Below the pieces are notes generated by a model, which did no database searches, was not told the origin of the DNA, and worked only from the letters and a program-made list of their open reading frames with translations. The translations under genes were made by a program, and so were the position numbers. A stretch of 64,000 bases of DNA from Chryseobacterium sp. MEBOG06 (GTDB lineage: Bacteria; Bacteroidota; Bacteroidia; Flavobacteriales; Weeksellaceae), in NCBI RefSeq assembly GCF_021869765.1, contig NZ_CP084580.1, positions 372,001-436,000 of the forward strand, written 5' to 3'. This document shows, piece after piece, positions 54,789 through 63,352 of the stretch (the first letter of the stretch is position 1; each line of letters begins with the position of its first letter).

Positions 54789-55334
54789 ATGTCAAGAATT
54801 GGTAAAGCAATTATAACAATTCCAGCTGGAATTACAGTCACTGAAAATAACGGTGTTGTAACAGTAAAAGGAGCTAAAGGAGAACTTTCTCAGGAGCTTA
54901 CAGCAGGAATTACTTTAGAACAAAAAGATGGCGAGCTTAATGTAAACAGACCATCTGATTCTAAGCAACACAAAGCGCTTCACGGTTTATACAGAGCGTT
55001 GATCGCCAACATGATCGTAGGTGTATCAGAAGGTTTCGAAAAGAAACTAGAACTAGTAGGGGTAGGATATAGAGCTTCTCACACAGGTCAAAAACTTGAG
55101 TTAGCTTTAGGATTCTCTCACGGTATCGTATTAGAACTTCCAATTGAAGTAAAAATTGATACATTGACTGAAAAAGGTAAAAACCCAATTATTACTTTAG
55201 CGTCTCACGACAAGCAACTTCTAGGAATGGTTACTGCAAAGATCCGTTCTTTCAGAAAGCCTGAGCCATACAAAGGAAAAGGTGTAAGATTCGTAGGAGA
55301 AATTGTTAGACGTAAAGCTGGTAAATCTGCTTAA
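54789..55334 (+). CDS. rplF: 50S ribosomal protein L6
   Basis: A 181-residue L6 (SRIGKAIITIPAGITV, VGVGYRASHTGQKLEL, KPEPYKGKGVRFVGE IVRRKAGK). Duplicated RRM-like domains at normal length. Confidence 0.97.
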   Translation: MSRIGKAIITIPAGITVTENNGVVTVKGAKGELSQELTAGITLEQKDGELNVNRPSDSKQHKALHGLYRALIANMIVGVSEGFEKKLELVGVGYRASHTGQKLELALGFSHGIVLELPIEVKIDTLTEKGKNPIITLASHDKQLLGMVTAKIRSFRKPEPYKGKGVRFVGEIVRRKAGKSA

Positions 55335-55349
55335 TAAATTATAAGTATT

Positions 55350-55703
55350 ATGGCATTAAGTAAATTAGAAAAAAGAATAAGAATCAAAAGAAGAGTAAGA
55401 GGGAAAATCTCTGGTTCTTCTGAATTGCCAAGATTATCTGTATATAAAAGTAATAAGGAAATTTACGCTCAGTTAATCGATGATAAAAATGGTAAAACTT
55501 TAGTAGCAGCTTCTTCTAGAGAGAAAGGTGTAGACGCTAAAGGTACTAAGACTGAAATTTCTGCTGCAGTTGGTAAAGCTATTGCTGCTAAAGCTATCGC
55601 TGCAGGAATCGAAAGTATTGTATTTGACAGAAACGGTTTCGTATATCACGGTAGAGTGAAAGCTCTAGCTGATGGTGCGAGAGAAGGTGGACTTAAATTC
55701 TAA
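55350..55703 (+). CDS. rplR: 50S ribosomal protein L18
   Basis: A 117-residue L18 that binds 5S rRNA ([40 protein letters not shown]). Standard location. Confidence 0.97.
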   Translation: MALSKLEKRIRIKRRVRGKISGSSELPRLSVYKSNKEIYAQLIDDKNGKTLVAASSREKGVDAKGTKTEISAAVGKAIAAKAIAAGIESIVFDRNGFVYHGRVKALADGAREGGLKF

Positions 55704-55722
55704 TCATTAAATTTCGGAAAAT

Positions 55723-56244
55723 ATGTTAGGACTAGATAATATAGAAAGAGTAAAACCGGGAGGATTAGAATTAAAAGATCGTCTCGTAGCTGTTAACAGA
55801 GTAACAAAAGTAACTAAAGGAGGTAGAGCTTTCGGATTTTCTGCTATTGTTGTAGTAGGTAACGAAGAAGGTGTTATCGGTTTTGGTTTAGGAAAATCTA
55901 AAGAGGTTGCTTCTGCAATTGCTAAAGCAGTTGAAGACGCTAAGAAAAACCTTGTGAAAGTTCCTGTAATGAACCATACTATTCCTCACCAAACTACTGC
56001 TAGATACGGTGGTGCAGATATCTTCTTAAGACCTGCTTCTCACGGTACAGGACTTATCGCAGGTGGTGCGGTAAGAGCGGTATTAGAATCTGCTGGTATT
56101 CACGATATCCTTTCAAAATCTAAAGGATCTTCTAACCCTCACAACGTGGTGAAAGCTACTTTCAAAGCGTTATTAGACATCAGAAGACCTGAAGAAATCG
56201 CAAGAATGAGAGGAGTTTCTCTAAGTAAAGTGTTTAACGGTTAA
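55723..56244 (+). CDS. rpsE: 30S ribosomal protein S5
   Basis: A 173-residue S5 with the dsRBD-like N-terminal part ([20 protein letters not shown]) and C-terminal [21 protein letters not shown]. Involved in decoding fidelity. Confidence 0.98.
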   Translation: MLGLDNIERVKPGGLELKDRLVAVNRVTKVTKGGRAFGFSAIVVVGNEEGVIGFGLGKSKEVASAIAKAVEDAKKNLVKVPVMNHTIPHQTTARYGGADIFLRPASHGTGLIAGGAVRAVLESAGIHDILSKSKGSSNPHNVVKATFKALLDIRRPEEIARMRGVSLSKVFNG

Positions 56245-56254
56245 TATATAAACA

Positions 56255-56431
56255 ATGGCAACAATTAAAGTAAAGCAAGTAAGAAGCGCTATTGGTAGAA
56301 CAAAAACCCAAAAGAGAACGCTTGAAGCATTAGGATTAAAAAAACTTCACCAAGTTGTAGAACATGAAGCGACTCCTTCTATCTTAGGAATGATCGCTGC
56401 AGTAGGTCACTTACTTGAAGTTCAAAAATAA
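56255..56431 (+). CDS. rpmD: 50S ribosomal protein L30
   Basis: A 58-residue L30 (ATIKVKQVRSAIGRTKTQKR, LGLKKLHQVVEHE, MIAAVGHLLEV), starting 10 bp after rpsE. It is short but complete. Confidence 0.97.
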   Translation: MATIKVKQVRSAIGRTKTQKRTLEALGLKKLHQVVEHEATPSILGMIAAVGHLLEVQK

Positions 56432-56452
56432 TTTTATAAAAGAGAATTTAAA

Positions 56453-56902
56453 ATGAATTTAAACAATATACAACCAGCTGCAGGTTCTACATTCAATTCA
56501 AAAAGAATTGGTAGAGGACAAGGTACTGGAAAAGGAGGTACTTCAACAAAAGGACACAAAGGTCAGAAAGCTAGAGCTGGTTATTCTCAGAAAATCGGTT
56601 TCGAAGGTGGACAGATGCCTTTACAAAGAAGATTACCTAAATTCGGATTCAAAAACGTAAACAGAAAAGAGTTTAGAGGAGTTAACCTTGATACTATCCA
56701 AACTTTAATCGAGAACAAATCCATCACTGGAGAAATCACGAAAGAAGTATTAGTAGCAAACGGAGTAGTTTCTAAAAACGAATTAGTGAAAATTATGGGT
56801 AGAGGAGAATTGAAATCTGCGATTTCAATCTCTGCTGACAAGTTCACTAAGTCTGCTGAAGAGCTTATTGCTAAGGCAGGTGGAAAAGCAATTACCTTAT
56901 AA
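56453..56902 (+). CDS. rplO: 50S ribosomal protein L15
   Basis: A 149-residue L15 (RIGRGQGTGKGGTSTKGHKG, GFEGGQMPLQRRLPKFGF). Followed by secY after 9 bp. Confidence 0.98.
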   Translation: MNLNNIQPAAGSTFNSKRIGRGQGTGKGGTSTKGHKGQKARAGYSQKIGFEGGQMPLQRRLPKFGFKNVNRKEFRGVNLDTIQTLIENKSITGEITKEVLVANGVVSKNELVKIMGRGELKSAISISADKFTKSAEELIAKAGGKAITL

Positions 56903-56911
56903 TACTTACTA

Positions 56912-58291
56912 ATGAAAGAATTTATACAAACACTTAAAAATATATGGAGCCTAAAGGAGTTGAGAGATAAAATTCTCTTTACGTTAGGTATTATCCTTGT
57001 GTATAGATTCGCATCTTATATCTCACTTCCCGCAATTAACCTTGCAGAAGTGGGAGATCTCTTAGAGCATTATAAAAATCAAGGCGGTAACAAGCAAGGA
57101 GCAGGTCTCCTTGGCTTGCTTTCGTCGTTTACGGGGGGGGCTTTCAGCCACGCTTCCGTAATGGCGTTGGGTATCATGCCTTATATTTCTGCTTCTATTA
57201 TTGTTCAGTTGATGGGAATGGCTATTCCTTATCTTCAGAAGCTTCAGAAAGATGGAGAGTCAGGTAGAAATACATTGAACCAAATTACAAGATGGTTAAC
57301 AATCGGAGTTTGTCTGGTACAGGCACCTTCTTATTTAACTTCTATTACTCAATTATTCTTACCGTATGCTCAATTCCAATCTGCATATTTTGTAGAGCCA
57401 AATTCTATTATGTTCTGGCTGCCAAGTATTGTTATCTTGGTGGGTGGATCAGTATTCGCAATGTGGTTAGGTGAAAAGATTACCGACAAGGGAATCGGAA
57501 ATGGTATTTCCATTCTTATTATGGTAGGTATTCTTTCAAGATTGCCTGAAGCATTCGTACAGGAGATGGCCGTGCAGAACGGAAAAGGAGGAATGGGATC
57601 TATTATGATCCTTATTGAAGTATTATTCTGGATGGTGGTAGTTCTTTTAGCAGTGATTCTATCAGTTGCTGTTAGAAAAATACCAATCCAGTATGTAAGC
57701 AGAGCTCAAGCAAGAGGAGGTGTAAACAGAAATCTTATGCAGGGAGCGAGACAATGGATTCCATTGAAAGTAAATGCTGCTGGTGTAATGCCGATTATCT
57801 TTGCGCAGGCACTGATGTTCGTACCAGGACTATTAACAAAATTCGATGAGTCTAACACTTTTCTTGCAGGTTTCAAGAATGTTTTTAGCTGGCAGTACAA
57901 TGTATTGTTTGCGCTATTAATTATTATCTTCTCATTTTTCTATACTGCGATTACAATTCCGGTTAACCAGATGGCTGATGATTTAAAGAGGAATGGTGGG
58001 TTAGTACCAAAAGTAAGACCCGGAAAAGAGACCGCTGATTATTTAGATGATATTTTATCAAAAATTACCTTGCCAGGTGCAATTTTTTTATCTATCTTTG
58101 CAGTCCTTCCAGCAATTGTGCATGGAAGCTTTGTTCAGACAGATGCGTTTGCCCTATTTTTCGGGGGAACGTCACTATTAATTATGGTGGGTGTAATTTT
58201 AGATACAGTTCAACAGATTAATACATATCTGCTGAACCATCATTATGATGGCTTAATGCAGTCTAAATTATCAAGAACGACTGGATATTAA
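56912..58291 (+). CDS. secY: Protein translocase subunit SecY
   Basis: A 459-residue ten-TM channel of the Sec translocon (FASYISLPAINLAEVGDLL, GLLSSFTGGAFSHASVMALG plug region, PGKETADYLDDILSKITLPG). A G8 run at 57135-57142 encodes Gly-Gly in correct frame. Ends 3 bp before infA. Confidence 0.97.
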   Translation: MKEFIQTLKNIWSLKELRDKILFTLGIILVYRFASYISLPAINLAEVGDLLEHYKNQGGNKQGAGLLGLLSSFTGGAFSHASVMALGIMPYISASIIVQLMGMAIPYLQKLQKDGESGRNTLNQITRWLTIGVCLVQAPSYLTSITQLFLPYAQFQSAYFVEPNSIMFWLPSIVILVGGSVFAMWLGEKITDKGIGNGISILIMVGILSRLPEAFVQEMAVQNGKGGMGSIMILIEVLFWMVVVLLAVILSVAVRKIPIQYVSRAQARGGVNRNLMQGARQWIPLKVNAAGVMPIIFAQALMFVPGLLTKFDESNTFLAGFKNVFSWQYNVLFALLIIIFSFFYTAITIPVNQMADDLKRNGGLVPKVRPGKETADYLDDILSKITLPGAIFLSIFAVLPAIVHGSFVQTDAFALFFGGTSLLIMVGVILDTVQQINTYLLNHHYDGLMQSKLSRTTGY

Positions 58292-58294
58292 TTT

Positions 58295-58510
58295 ATGGCA
58301 AAACAAAAACATATTGAACAAGATGGCGTGATCGTGGAAGCACTTTCAAACGCCATGTTCCGTGTAGAGCTTGAAAATGGGCATATACTTATTGCTCATA
58401 TCTCAGGCAAAATGAGAATGCATTATATTAAACTTTTACCTGGTGATAAGGTAAAACTAGAAATGTCTCCCTATGATTTAACGAAAGGGAGGATCACATT
58501 TAGATATTAA
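58295..58510 (+). CDS. infA: Translation initiation factor IF-1
   Basis: A 71-residue OB-fold protein ([39 protein letters not shown]). It binds the 30S A site during initiation. Confidence 0.97.
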   Translation: MAKQKHIEQDGVIVEALSNAMFRVELENGHILIAHISGKMRMHYIKLLPGDKVKLEMSPYDLTKGRITFRY

Positions 58511-58518
58511 AACAATTA

Positions 58519-58546
58519 GCCAAATGGAATATGCATTCCATTTGGC
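58519..58546. promoter_or_regulatory. Perfect 12-bp inverted repeat between infA and rpmJ
   Basis: GCCAAATGGAAT, a 4-nt loop and ATTCCATTTGGC. It lacks a T run, so it is more likely an RNA processing or mRNA-stability hairpin than a terminator. Confidence 0.7.
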
Positions 58547-58572
58547 ATTTGTAAAAAATAAATACTATCAAA

Positions 58573-58689
58573 ATGAAAGTAAGAGCATCAATTAAAAAAA
58601 GAAGCGCTGATTGCAAAATCGTACGCAGAAAAGGTGTACTATTCGTAATCAACAAGAAGAACCCAAAATTTAAACAAAGACAAGGCTAA
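58573..58689 (+). CDS. rpmJ: 50S ribosomal protein L36 (zinc-ligand-free)
   Basis: A 38-residue L36 ([20 protein letters not shown], then NPKFKQRQG). Compared with the zinc form, Cys11 is Ser, Cys27 is Asn and His33 is Phe; only Cys14 is kept. It should therefore not bind zinc. Confidence 0.96.
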   Translation: MKVRASIKKRSADCKIVRRKGVLFVINKKNPKFKQRQG

Positions 58690-58698
58690 CATTAAATT

Positions 58699-59076
58699 AT
58701 GGCGAGAATTGCAGGTATTGATTTACCAAAAAACAAAAGAGGTGTTATCGGTTTAACTTACATCTATGGAGTAGGAAGAAGTACTTCTTCTGAAATCCTT
58801 AAAGCTGCCGGTATCAGCGAAGACAAGAAAGTCAACGAATGGAATGACGATGAATTGGCTGCAATCAGAACATATATCTCTGAAAACGTAAAAGTAGAAG
58901 GAGAATTGAGATCTGAAGTGCAATTGAACATCAAGAGATTGATGGACATAGGATGCCAACGAGGAATACGTCACAGACTAGGATTACCTTTAAGAGGCCA
59001 GAGAACGAAAAACAACTCTAGAACCCGAAAAGGAAAGAGAAAAACTGTTGCTAACAAGAAAAAGGCAAGTAAATAA
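58699..59076 (+). CDS. rpsM: 30S ribosomal protein S13
   Basis: A 125-residue S13 ([39 protein letters not shown]). First of the alpha-operon part, 9 bp after rpmJ. Confidence 0.98.
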   Translation: MARIAGIDLPKNKRGVIGLTYIYGVGRSTSSEILKAAGISEDKKVNEWNDDELAAIRTYISENVKVEGELRSEVQLNIKRLMDIGCQRGIRHRLGLPLRGQRTKNNSRTRKGKRKTVANKKKASK

Positions 59077-59088
59077 TCGTTAGGAATT

Positions 59089-59478
59089 ATGGCAAAACAA
59101 AGTAAAGTAGTTAAAAAAAGAAAAGTAAAAGTTGAGGCTATTGGTGAAGCACATATTCAAGCTTCTTTCAATAACATCATCATTTCTTTAACAAATAAAA
59201 GCGGAGAAGTTATCTCTTGGGCATCTGCCGGTAAAATGGGTTTCAGAGGTTCTAAAAAGAATACTCCATTTGCTGCTCAAATGGCAGCTGAAAATTGCTC
59301 TAATGTTGCTCATGAAGCTGGATTAAGAAGAGTAAAGGTGTACGTGAAAGGTCCTGGTGCTGGTAGAGAATCTGCAATCAGAACAATTCACAATTCAGGT
59401 ATTGAAGTTAGCGAAATCATTGACGTGACTCCTATGCCACACAATGGATGTAGACCACCAAAAAGAAGAAGAGTTTAA
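59089..59478 (+). CDS. rpsK: 30S ribosomal protein S11
   Basis: A 129-residue S11 ([54 protein letters not shown]). Complete platform protein. Confidence 0.98.
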   Translation: MAKQSKVVKKRKVKVEAIGEAHIQASFNNIIISLTNKSGEVISWASAGKMGFRGSKKNTPFAAQMAAENCSNVAHEAGLRRVKVYVKGPGAGRESAIRTIHNSGIEVSEIIDVTPMPHNGCRPPKRRRV

Positions 59479-59497
59479 TTTTTAGAATTTACCCATT

Positions 59498-60106
59498 ATG
59501 GCAAGATATATTGGACCTAAAACTAAGATTGCTAGAAAGTTTGGTGCTGCAATCTACGGAGATGATAAGAACTTCGAAAAGAGAAAAAACCAACCGCCAG
59601 GACAACATGGTCCTAACAAAAGAAGAGGTGCTAAAAAATCAGAATATGCAGTTCAGTTAGCAGAAAAACAAAAAGCTAAATATACTTACGGTATTTTAGA
59701 AAGACAGTTCGCTAACTTATTTGAAAAAGCACACAGAAGTAAAGGTGTAACAGGGGAAGTTCTATTACAACTTTGTGAATCAAGATTGGATAACGTAGTA
59801 TACAGATTAGGTTTTGCTAAAACTAGATCTGGTGCTAGACAATTAGTTTCTCACAGACACATCACTGTGAACGGAGAGATTCTTAATATCCCTTCTTACT
59901 TGGTAAAAGCTGGTGATGTGATCACTGTAAGAGAAAAGTCTAAGTCTCTTGAGGTTGTTACCGATGCATTGGCTTCTAAGTCAAACTATGAGTGGTTACA
60001 ATTCAACGATGAGAAGAAAGAAGGTACTTTCATTTCTGCTCCTGAGAGAATCCAAATTCCGGAGGACATCAAGGAGAACCTTATCGTCGAACTTTACTCT
60101 AAATAA
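59498..60106 (+). CDS. rpsD: 30S ribosomal protein S4
   Basis: A 202-residue S4 ([50 protein letters not shown]4 domain). An assembly initiator and, in other bacteria, alpha-operon regulator. Confidence 0.98.
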   Translation: MARYIGPKTKIARKFGAAIYGDDKNFEKRKNQPPGQHGPNKRRGAKKSEYAVQLAEKQKAKYTYGILERQFANLFEKAHRSKGVTGEVLLQLCESRLDNVVYRLGFAKTRSGARQLVSHRHITVNGEILNIPSYLVKAGDVITVREKSKSLEVVTDALASKSNYEWLQFNDEKKEGTFISAPERIQIPEDIKENLIVELYSK

Positions 60107-60139
60107 TTTTTTAATCAAATTTTTGCTCAACCCAATAAT

Positions 60140-61135
60140 ATGGCAATTTTACAATTCATAAAACCCGATAAAGTAATTTTACTTAACTCTGATGAATTTA
60201 AAGGTCAATTCGAATTCAGACCTTTAGAACCAGGTTTCGGGCTTACAATCGGTAATGCTTTGAGAAGAGTGTTGCTTTCTTCTCTGGAAGGATACGCTAT
60301 TTCATCTATCAAAATAGAAGGTGTAGAGCACGAATTTTCAACTATTCCAGGAGTAATCGAAGACGTTACCGAAATTATTCTTAACCTTAAGCAGGTTAGA
60401 GTAAAAGCTTCAGCAGAAGGCCAGGCTAATGAGCAGGTTGTTGCTAAAGTTTCAGGTCAAACGATTATTACTGCTGGTGATTTAGGAAAATCGATCAACG
60501 GATTCGAGGTCTTAAACCCGGATTTAGTGATTTGTAACCTAAATAGTGATGTAACTTTCGAAATTACTTTCAATATTGAAAAAGGTAGAGGGTATGTTCC
60601 TTCTGAACAAAATAAGTCAAACAATGCTCCTGTAGGGACTATTGCTATCGACTCTATTTTTACGCCGATTAAGAAAGTACAATACAGCATTGAAAATTAT
60701 CGTGTAGAGCAAAAAACAGACTACGAAAAACTTGTATTAGATATAGAAACTGATGGTTCCATCAGTCCTCAAAATGCTTTGACAGAAGCTTCTAAGATAT
60801 TAATTTATCACTTCATGTTGTTCTCTGATGAGAGAATAACTCTTGAAACGGAAGCTGTAAAAGCATCTATCCAATATGATGAAGAAACTCTTCATACAAG
60901 ACAACTACTTAAGTCTAAATTAGCAGATATGGATCTTTCTGTAAGAGCCCTTAACTGTCTTAAAGCTGCTGAAGTAGAAACTCTTGGAGAATTAGTTTCT
61001 TACAGTAAGTCTGATTTGATGAAATTCAGAAATTTTGGTAAAAAATCTTTGACAGAACTAGAAGAATTAGTGCATTCAAAAGGTCTTAACTTCGGTTTCG
61101 ACGTTGCAAAATATAAGTTAGACGCTGATAAATAA
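60140..61135 (+). CDS. rpoA: RNA polymerase subunit alpha
   Basis: A 331-residue alpha subunit with N-terminal dimerisation domain ([20 protein letters not shown]) and C-terminal domain ([49 protein letters not shown]). Between rpsD and rplQ as usual. Confidence 0.98.
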   Translation: MAILQFIKPDKVILLNSDEFKGQFEFRPLEPGFGLTIGNALRRVLLSSLEGYAISSIKIEGVEHEFSTIPGVIEDVTEIILNLKQVRVKASAEGQANEQVVAKVSGQTIITAGDLGKSINGFEVLNPDLVICNLNSDVTFEITFNIEKGRGYVPSEQNKSNNAPVGTIAIDSIFTPIKKVQYSIENYRVEQKTDYEKLVLDIETDGSISPQNALTEASKILIYHFMLFSDERITLETEAVKASIQYDEETLHTRQLLKSKLADMDLSVRALNCLKAAEVETLGELVSYSKSDLMKFRNFGKKSLTELEELVHSKGLNFGFDVAKYKLDADK

Positions 61136-61141
61136 TTAATA

Positions 61142-61660
61142 ATGAGACACGGTAAAAAATTCAATCACTTAGGAAGAACAGCTTCTCACAGAAGTGCTTT
61201 ACTTTCTAATATGGCTTGTTCTCTAATTGAGCATAAAAGAATCAACACTACTGTAGCTAAAGCTAAAGCTTTAAGAGTATATGTTGAGCCTCTATTAACA
61301 AAAGCAAAAGAAGATACTACACATAACAGAAGAGTAGTATTCTCTTACCTTCAAAATAAATTTGCGGTTGCTGAATTATTCAGAACTGTAGCTCCTAAAA
61401 TCGCTGAAAGAAACGGTGGTTATACAAGAATCATTAAGACAGGTTTCAGACCAGGTGATGCTGCTGATATGGCTCTTATCGAATTGGTAGATTTCAACGA
61501 GCTTTACAACCCTAATGCTGAAGAGAAGAAGACTACAAGAAGAAGTAGAAGATCTACAACTGCTAAAAAAGCTGAAGCTGTAGTAGCTGACGCTCCTGTA
61601 GTAGAAGAGAAAGTAGAAGAAGCTAAAGCTGATACTACTGAAGAAAAAACTGAAGAATAA
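61142..61660 (+). CDS. rplQ: 50S ribosomal protein L17 with Glu/Ala-rich tail
   Basis: A 172-residue L17 ([40 protein letters not shown]). The C-terminal 40 residues are rich in Lys, Glu, Ala and Val, a common flavobacterial extension. The last codons and the terminator are repeated at 63222-63292. Confidence 0.97.
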   Translation: MRHGKKFNHLGRTASHRSALLSNMACSLIEHKRINTTVAKAKALRVYVEPLLTKAKEDTTHNRRVVFSYLQNKFAVAELFRTVAPKIAERNGGYTRIIKTGFRPGDAADMALIELVDFNELYNPNAEEKKTTRRSRRSTTAKKAEAVVADAPVVEEKVEEAKADTTEEKTEE

Positions 61661-61712
61661 TATTCATTCAGATATCAATAGAAAACCATCCGGACTCCGG
61701 ATGGTTTTTTTG
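61648..61712 (+). repeat. Direct repeat copy A: rplQ end plus terminator
   Basis: From AACTGAAGAATAATATTC through the AAACCATCCGG hairpin. A near copy is at 63222-63292, so the pair flanks the bacteriocin/GLPGLI segment of about 1.5 kb. Confidence 0.85.
61683..61712 (+). terminator. Terminator of the ribosomal operon
   Basis: AACCATCCGG / CCGGATGGTT stem followed by T7. It lies 22 bp after the rplQ stop. Confidence 0.92.
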
Positions 61713-62032
61713 TTTTGTATTTAATTTAAAACCGGTACGTATATAGGATCACTTTTCAATTCCTCATTATGGTTGTTGCTGTAATTGTATTTTTTGGAGG
61801 GATTATAATGTAAGTTTAGCACTTTTATGTTAGTCTTTAAATTTTATTGATTAATATATTTCTATTTATTACGATATGTTATTGATATATTAAATTCATT
61901 TTAATTAAAACGTTGTTTAAAGTATTGATTACGTAATTTTTCCAAATTTAATTTGGAAATAATAAGTTTTTATTTTAGTTTTAATAAACACTTTTCAGCA
62001 AGAAAAGCAAAAACAAATTAAATTTGTTATTT
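61713..62032 (+). other. AT-rich intergenic region with a palindrome at 61939-61959
   Basis: No gene seen. TTTCCAAATT and AATTTGGAAA form a perfect 10-bp inverted repeat around one base (61939-61959), about 75 bp before the bacteriocin-like gene. It may be an operator, comparable with the palindrome at 14090-14109. No clear -33/-7 pair was found. Confidence 0.4.
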
Positions 62033-62242
62033 ATGAAAAATCTAAAAAAACTTTCGAGAAACGAGTTGAAAACTTTAAATGGATTTGGATCAATCAATCC
62101 TTTTTTTTCTGAAGATCCAGGTGAAGCCGAGGGATGTAAGCAATGCGTATCGTGTTCTAATAGACAAGGAAGTCAGTCTTGTTATACAGATCCAAAAGGA
62201 GATTGTGGAAAAGCATTGAGTATGGCGCAATCATTATGTTAG
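62033..62242 (+). CDS. Bacteriocin-like / RiPP precursor peptide (69 aa)
   Basis: Starting at ATG 62033 gives leader MKNLKKLSRNELKTLNGFGS, related to those at 13768 and 14253 but with NGFG in place of GG. An ATG at 62024 adds MLF and is less likely. The core has six Cys, two as CKQCVSC, and several Gly and Asp. The GLPGLI gene follows 9 bp later on the same strand, so they are probably one operon. Confidence 0.78.
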   Translation: MKNLKKLSRNELKTLNGFGSINPFFSEDPGEAEGCKQCVSCSNRQGSQSCYTDPKGDCGKALSMAQSLC

Positions 62243-62251
62243 TATCTGTTT

Positions 62252-63070
62252 ATGCATAAATATTTCATTTTTTTCATTTTTTTTATTCAATATTCTTATT
62301 CTCAAAACTATAGAGTGATTTATGATTTTACTTATAAACCAGACTCATTGAAAAAAGATAGTGATAATCTTGAAATGGTACTTGATGTACAGAAAGATTA
62401 TACTAAGTTTTATTATAGAAAATTAATTAAATTAGATTCCTTGGTAAGAAGTGGAAGTATTATTTCTTATACTTTTCCTATACAGCAGATAATAAAAAGA
62501 AAAACAAGCTCTTTTAAGAATGAAAATTTTGTGAATGTAGCAGGTATATATTATAATTATCCTTCTATAGATGATATTAAATGGAAAATACTACCTCAGA
62601 CAAAACTCTCAGACAATTATAAATTACAAAAAGCCGAGGCTATTTGGGGTGGACGAAAATGGATTGCATGGTTTTCTCTTGAAATGCCCGTTTCAGAAGG
62701 GCCGTATAAATTTAAAGGATTGCCGGGATTAATATTTGAAGTAAAAGACTCCAATGATAATTTTAATTATAAATTAGTTTCTATTAATAAAATTTTATCA
62801 GACTATGATACGTCTAATATTGTTGAGTCCAATCTTGGAGTGAAACCTGTATCGATTACATTAAAACAATATCAGAAATTATTAATTGATAACTATAATA
62901 ATCCATTCGGTGAATATTATACGATGAAAGAAGGAACTTGGGGATTAACTATATTTGATAAACATATTAATAGTTTAGAAGGGTTAAAAAGTATTAAAAA
63001 AGATTACCAGCTTCAGATTATAAATAATTATAATCCCATAGAATTGGATAAGGCTGTTAAGTATCAATAA
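62252..63070 (+). CDS. GLPGLI family exported protein, second copy
   Basis: A 272-residue protein with a signal peptide (FFIFFIQYSYSQ) and GPYKFKGLPGLIFEV near residue 150. It is a paralogue of the protein at 24707, with conserved WIAWFSLEMPVSEGPY and a C-terminal NPIELDKAVKYQ. It is 9 bp after a double-glycine peptide gene, suggesting that GLPGLI proteins act with such peptides; mechanism unknown. Confidence 0.88.
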   Translation: MHKYFIFFIFFIQYSYSQNYRVIYDFTYKPDSLKKDSDNLEMVLDVQKDYTKFYYRKLIKLDSLVRSGSIISYTFPIQQIIKRKTSSFKNENFVNVAGIYYNYPSIDDIKWKILPQTKLSDNYKLQKAEAIWGGRKWIAWFSLEMPVSEGPYKFKGLPGLIFEVKDSNDNFNYKLVSINKILSDYDTSNIVESNLGVKPVSITLKQYQKLLIDNYNNPFGEYYTMKEGTWGLTIFDKHINSLEGLKSIKKDYQLQIINNYNPIELDKAVKYQ

Positions 63071-63221
63071 GAATTAGATTTCAAAATTATTTCTTAACTC
63101 TATATTGGTTTGTCAATATAATTTTAACTTCTGCCCCAAAATGGTGAATTTTAAAAATGTTTGACTTATTTGGAGTATACTATAAAGGCGGATTTTTAAT
63201 ATTAGTAAAATTCTTTTTTTT

Positions 63222-63292
63222 AACTGAAGAATAATATTCTATTCATTCAGATATATAATGAAAACCATCCGGATTCCGGGTGGTTTTTTTTT
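63222..63292 (+). repeat. Direct repeat copy B: relic of rplQ end plus terminator
   Basis: AACTGAAGAATAATATTC, a 4-bp insertion, ATTCAGATAT and AAAACCATCCGG/CCGGGTGGTTTT with a T run. It repeats 61648-61712 although no rplQ precedes it here. The stem (63261-63290) is a working terminator by its form. Confidence 0.85.
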
Positions 63293-63352
63293 ATTCCCTT
63301 AATATGTAATTAATAAATTTAGAATACATTTGATCTTTGAAAAATCTTGATC

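Noticed and set aside
57135..57142. G8 run in secY as another homopolymer frameshift
   Set aside because: The frame is correct across it and encodes the conserved TGGAFS region.
63101..63120. TATATTG/CAATATA hairpin as terminator of the second GLPGLI gene
   Set aside because: Weak AT-only stem without a T run; the GC-rich hairpin at 63261 is more credible.
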